NCBI GenBank assembly: GCA_913009825.1 | Contig: CAJVYQ010000006.1 | Span: 55,418-119,417, forward strand | DNA length: 64,000 nt | Direction of reading: 5' to 3' | From: an uncultured Deferribacteres bacterium | GTDB lineage: Bacteria; Zhuqueibacterota; JdFR-76; DREG01 | Shown: positions 61,348 to 64,000 of the stretch, in pieces | How the letters are laid out: each line of letters starts with the position of its first letter | Numbering within the stretch: position 1 is the first letter of the stretch | Program-made: the position numbers and the translations under genes | Notes under the pieces: generated by a model | Told to the model about the DNA's origin: nothing | The model's input: the letters and a program-made list of their open reading frames with translations, nothing else | Databases searched by the model: none

Positions 61348-62151
61348 ATGAAAAAATTCGCCGGAAAAACCGTATTGATCACCGGTGCCTCCATGGGAAT
61401 AGGCGCCGAATTTGCCCGTCAGCTTGCCGCGAAGGGGGCAAATTTGATTTTAACCGCGCGTTCACAACAGTTGATGCAACAATTAGCAGATGAACTGACA
61501 CAAAAATATGCCGCATCGGTGCTCATTTACCCGGCTGATCTGTCGCAATCCGCCGCGGTAAAAGAATTGGTGTCGAGACTGCATAAAGACAACCTGACGG
61601 TAGATGTTTTAATTAACAACGCCGGTTTCGGCAAATGGGGATATTTTGAAGAATCCGGTACTGAAATTTATGAGCAGATGATAACGCTGAACATGACATC
61701 TCTTGTTGCCTTGACCCGTTCGCTGACACCGGATTTGCTGGCAAGTGGAAACGGTGCAATCATCAATGTTGCGTCCGTTGCCGGTTTTCAACCGGTGCCT
61801 TTTTTTTCAGTGTATGCCGCAACAAAGGCCTTTGTGCTCAGTTTTTCACAGGCTTTAGCGAAAGAATACCGGGATCGGGGGGTGAGGGTTCTGGCACTAT
61901 GTCCCGGGGCAACAGATACTCAATTTCAGGATACCGCCGGCACCGGTTTGAGTAAAATAAAACAGATGGACTCCAGCGAACATGTTGTTTATGTTGGTTT
62001 GCGTGCGCTTGCCGCCGGGAAAACTTCCGTAGTGCCCGGCGCCCGTAATGTGCTCATAGCCAGGACAGGCAGGCTGTTTACACAAAACTTTTTGGCAAAA
62101 ATGGCCTACCGTATGTTTCAGCCCGAAGATTTGCCGCAAGTCACGGAATAA
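61348..62151 (+). CDS. Short-chain dehydrogenase/reductase
   Basis: A 267-aa classical SDR. Motifs: cofactor-binding TGASMGIGAEFA near residue 11, NNAGFGKWG near 91, catalytic Ser in INVASVAGFQ near 141 and YAATKAFVLSF (YxxxK) near 154. The C-terminal basic stretch (GRLFTQNFLAKMAYRMFQPE) resembles DltE/YqjQ-type SDRs. It is a single gene. Substrate unknown. AGGAG lies upstream of the ATG. Confidence 0.9.
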   Translation: MKKFAGKTVLITGASMGIGAEFARQLAAKGANLILTARSQQLMQQLADELTQKYAASVLIYPADLSQSAAVKELVSRLHKDNLTVDVLINNAGFGKWGYFEESGTEIYEQMITLNMTSLVALTRSLTPDLLASGNGAIINVASVAGFQPVPFFSVYAATKAFVLSFSQALAKEYRDRGVRVLALCPGATDTQFQDTAGTGLSKIKQMDSSEHVVYVGLRALAAGKTSVVPGARNVLIARTGRLFTQNFLAKMAYRMFQPEDLPQVTE

Positions 62152-62994
62152 ATATTTTTTTTGCCACAACTTTGTTGTATCTAAATCAAAACTCATAAAT
62201 TTCCGCTAGTGAATAGATAATTGTGAATGATTAATTGATAATTATGAACGAATACTCGAGGTAACATTTTCGTTTTTTGAAAAGCTATGTTTTAAAGGAA
62301 CTCCAATAATGTCATTCCGAACCCCGATGAATCGGGATGAGGAATCTACTACTACGGTGGTATGAGATTTCTCCCTGCGGTCGAAATGACAATCCGGTGT
62401 ACTTGTAAAAAAACTATTCCCTCTCTTCGAAAAACTAAAGTGTTACTATTCAAGTTACATTTCCTTAAGTCAACGGGAGGTTCGGGAAGAGAGTACTTTG
62501 CCTGAATCTTTACGTACAATTTGCAAATGAGCTATTCCCCTCCGGTCTCTGTTTTCACTTGTTAAATTCGTTTTTTTTCTTTAAATTAGCGAACATCACA
62601 ACAGGGTTCAATGAGCATCTTTTTAAAACTGCCCGGGATTCTGCAATTTCCGGTCAGTGGTGACGAATTATGCAGCAATATAAAGTAATTGCAATATTAC
62701 GCCTGAAATTTCATAATCAGTTGCTGTTGCGTAGAGATCTCTTTTATCCTGAAAAATTCATTCGCCACAAAGGCACTCCGCCTGCATCGGGCAGAAAAGA
62801 CACAAAGGTATAATAAACAAAAAGTTATATAATTTGCATTTAAATAGAAAAATGCGCAAAAAAACTGAGTTTTAATTAATGGGTTGCCTTAACTGCAAGA
62901 TTATTTGTGACTTAGTGTTTTTGTGGCAAAGGTTTGTGAATAGTGCAGGCTATGGGACAAACAGAAAAAACAGCTTTAAAAAACAGGTACTCTG
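62152..62994. other. Gene-free stretch of about 0.84 kb
   Basis: It contains an element with GTCATTCCGA/TCGAAATGAC ends (62311-62390), a CTTAAGTCAAC fragment (near 62463-62473) like the 14058 palindrome, lone GTTACTATTCAAG (near 62443), and repeated CACAAAGGCACT/AGTGTTTTTGTGGCAAAG-type pieces around 62765-62935. No coding frame. Confidence 0.7.
62311..62390. mobile_element. Short element with GTCATTCCGA-type ends, 80 bp
   Basis: Left GTCATTCCGA and right TCGAAATGAC are inverted with one mismatch. The interior (CCCCGATGAATCGGG and GAGATTTCTCCC) resembles repeats in the larger element at 52411-52731. Confidence 0.5.
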
Positions 62995-63737
62995 ATGTCG
63001 GAAGATCAGCTCACTATTTTAGTTATTAATTCCGGTTCCACCTCCACTAAAATTGCCAATTATCAAAATGAACAACCGCTATTCGAAAAGACGCTCGTTC
63101 ATTCGGAATCAGAATTGCGCAAATTTACTTCGATAGTTGATCAGCTTCTTTATCGGAAAACCAAAATGGAGGCTTGTCTGTGGGAGCAAAAAATTGCAAC
63201 TGTTGAAATGGATGCCGTAGTTGGCCGGGCGGCGGGTTATTCAAACCAATGAAAGGCGGAACATACCAGGTGAATGAAACCATGTTGGTCGATGCCAAAG
63301 GAAGACAGGGACAGCATTCGTCAAACTTGGGCTGTTTGTTGGCCTATGAATTATCCGGAAAAGTAAATTGTCCTGCATTTGTGATCGACCCGGTATCTGT
63401 GGATGAATTTGAACCGTTGGCGCGCTATTCAGGTTATAAATTGCTGCCCCGCAGATTTCTCGTCCATGCACTCAATTTGCACATTGTTGCCGGAAAAACC
63501 GCCCGGCAAATGAGAATTTCTCTCGCAGAATCATCCTTCATTGTGGCTCATTTGGGTGGCGGTATCTCCGTTGCACTGCTGAAAGCAGGGAAAATTATCG
63601 ATGTAAATGATGCCTCCGGAGCAGGCCGGTTTTCATCGCACCGGTAGTTGAAATCCCCGGCGAATTTGAGATGGAAGCGTTAGGCATGGGCGCTTTACGG
63701 GTATTGAGCGGTGAAGAAGTTGCTAAAGAGTATTGAG
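62995..63737 (+). pseudogene. buk: Broken butyrate kinase
   Basis: Three pieces of a butyrate kinase-like protein (acetokinase family) lie in order. The first frame (ILVINSGSTSTKIANYQN, ending at VVGRAAGYSNQ) stops at 63251; the sequence shows a small frameshift near 63228-63235 where VVGRGGLFKPMKGG is expected. The second frame (KGGTYQVNETML... HLGGGISVALLKAGKIIDVND) runs to SGAGRF near 63632. It then joins directly to the family C-terminus FIAPVVEIPGEFEMEAL (other frame, to 63737), leaving out roughly 100 residues. It is therefore inactive. Confidence 0.85.
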
Positions 63738-64000
63738 GGAGACAGGGTCTTAAGTTTGAAGTGACGAAAGTGAACCAACTTAAGTTTTGGGACTTTTTAC
63801 GAGTGCATCAAATGTTATAACCAAAGTATCTTTAAAGCAGTCAGGAGAAATCCATCATACAATCCTTAAGAAAAAAGACCAGCTATTAAAAGTCAAGAGA
63901 AAAATGTGGATAATGTCAAAGAACAGAAAAGAAAAGTTAACTTGCTTTTTTCCATTGAAAAGTTTTAGGATCGGTTAGCACAAAAGGTTTATCGTTTCTC
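63738..64000. other. No gene seen; trailing repeat remnant
   Basis: Right after the broken kinase is AAGTTTGAAGTGACGAAAGTG (63754-63774), close to the trpS tail repeat. A 63-codon frame at 63787 has no ribosome site, motif or typical codon use and was not accepted. Confidence 0.6.

Noticed and set aside
63787..63978. 63-codon plus-strand frame at the window end
   Set aside because: Very basic composition with no motif or ribosome site; lies after a repeat remnant and near the edge.

Overview
The window looks like chromosomal DNA of a moderate-GC Gram-negative bacterium from the FCB side of the tree (Bacteroidota, Calditrichota, KSB1 or a similar candidate phylum). The reasons are a DUF2723 protein with a TPR tail, a DUF4837-type lipoprotein, several lipoproteins with clear lipoboxes, a lapA-lapB-SPOR cluster, a TIGR03960/DUF2344 radical SAM fusion next to rng-rplU-rpmA, and long secreted beta-propeller and peptidase genes. 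The phylum is an inference from gene content, with no 16S gene to test it. No tRNA, rRNA, CRISPR array or transposase gene was seen.

Layout. From 1 to 12.2 kb: surface polysaccharide and membrane genes (DUF2723 tail, GT2, methyltransferase, flippase-like protein, DUF4837 lipoprotein, purE, purine permease, rfbD, polyprenyl-phosphate mannosyltransferase-like GT2, and a 698-aa GT2 fused to a degenerate polyprenyl-phosphate sugar transferase). From 12.2 to 13.7 kb: accA, a YbgC-like thioesterase and a 55-aa Trm112-like protein. From 13.7 to 15 kb: a gene-free stretch packed with small mobile elements. From 15 to 24.2 kb: HNH nuclease, trpS, scpA-scpB-rluB, a large Rossmann protein of unknown function, an ExbD-like lipoprotein, cmk and rpsA. 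From 25 to 36 kb: OPT transporter, PqqD-like protein, SNase-like nuclease, lapA-lapB-SPOR, a TolB-like lipoprotein and a FlrB/FlrC-like two-component pair. From 36.1 to 37.8 kb: an AT-rich restriction-modification pair. From 38 to 41 kb: SAM hydroxide adenosyltransferase, M50 protease and PfkB kinase. From 41.2 to 41.95 kb: a three-unit repeat array. From 42.1 to 52 kb: radical SAM protein, rng, rplU, rpmA, mdh and sdhACDB, which link translation with the TCA cycle and respiration. From 52.8 to 61 kb, on the minus strand: two secreted peptidases, a sortilin-like propeller protein and a NUDIX protein. The end holds an SDR gene and a decayed butyrate kinase.

The most distinctive feature is the intergenic DNA. 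It carries at least two families of short non-autonomous elements. Family 1 has ends GTAACTATTCAG...CTGAATAGTTAC. Seven copies are seen, four with perfect 8-bp target duplications and three with 7 of 8 bases matching, a pattern that fits IS66-type transposition. Two copies share an identical 163-bp body that could fold into a cloverleaf. Family 2 has ends TAGTGTCTGACCGAAAA...TTTTCGTTCAAGCACTA, like TA-targeting IS630/Tc1 elements. Long perfect palindromes and nested insertions are common. Among the genes, the GT2/pseudo-sugar-transferase fusion, the ExbD-like lipoprotein, the 569-aa Rossmann protein and the NUDIX protein with an altered signature stand out.
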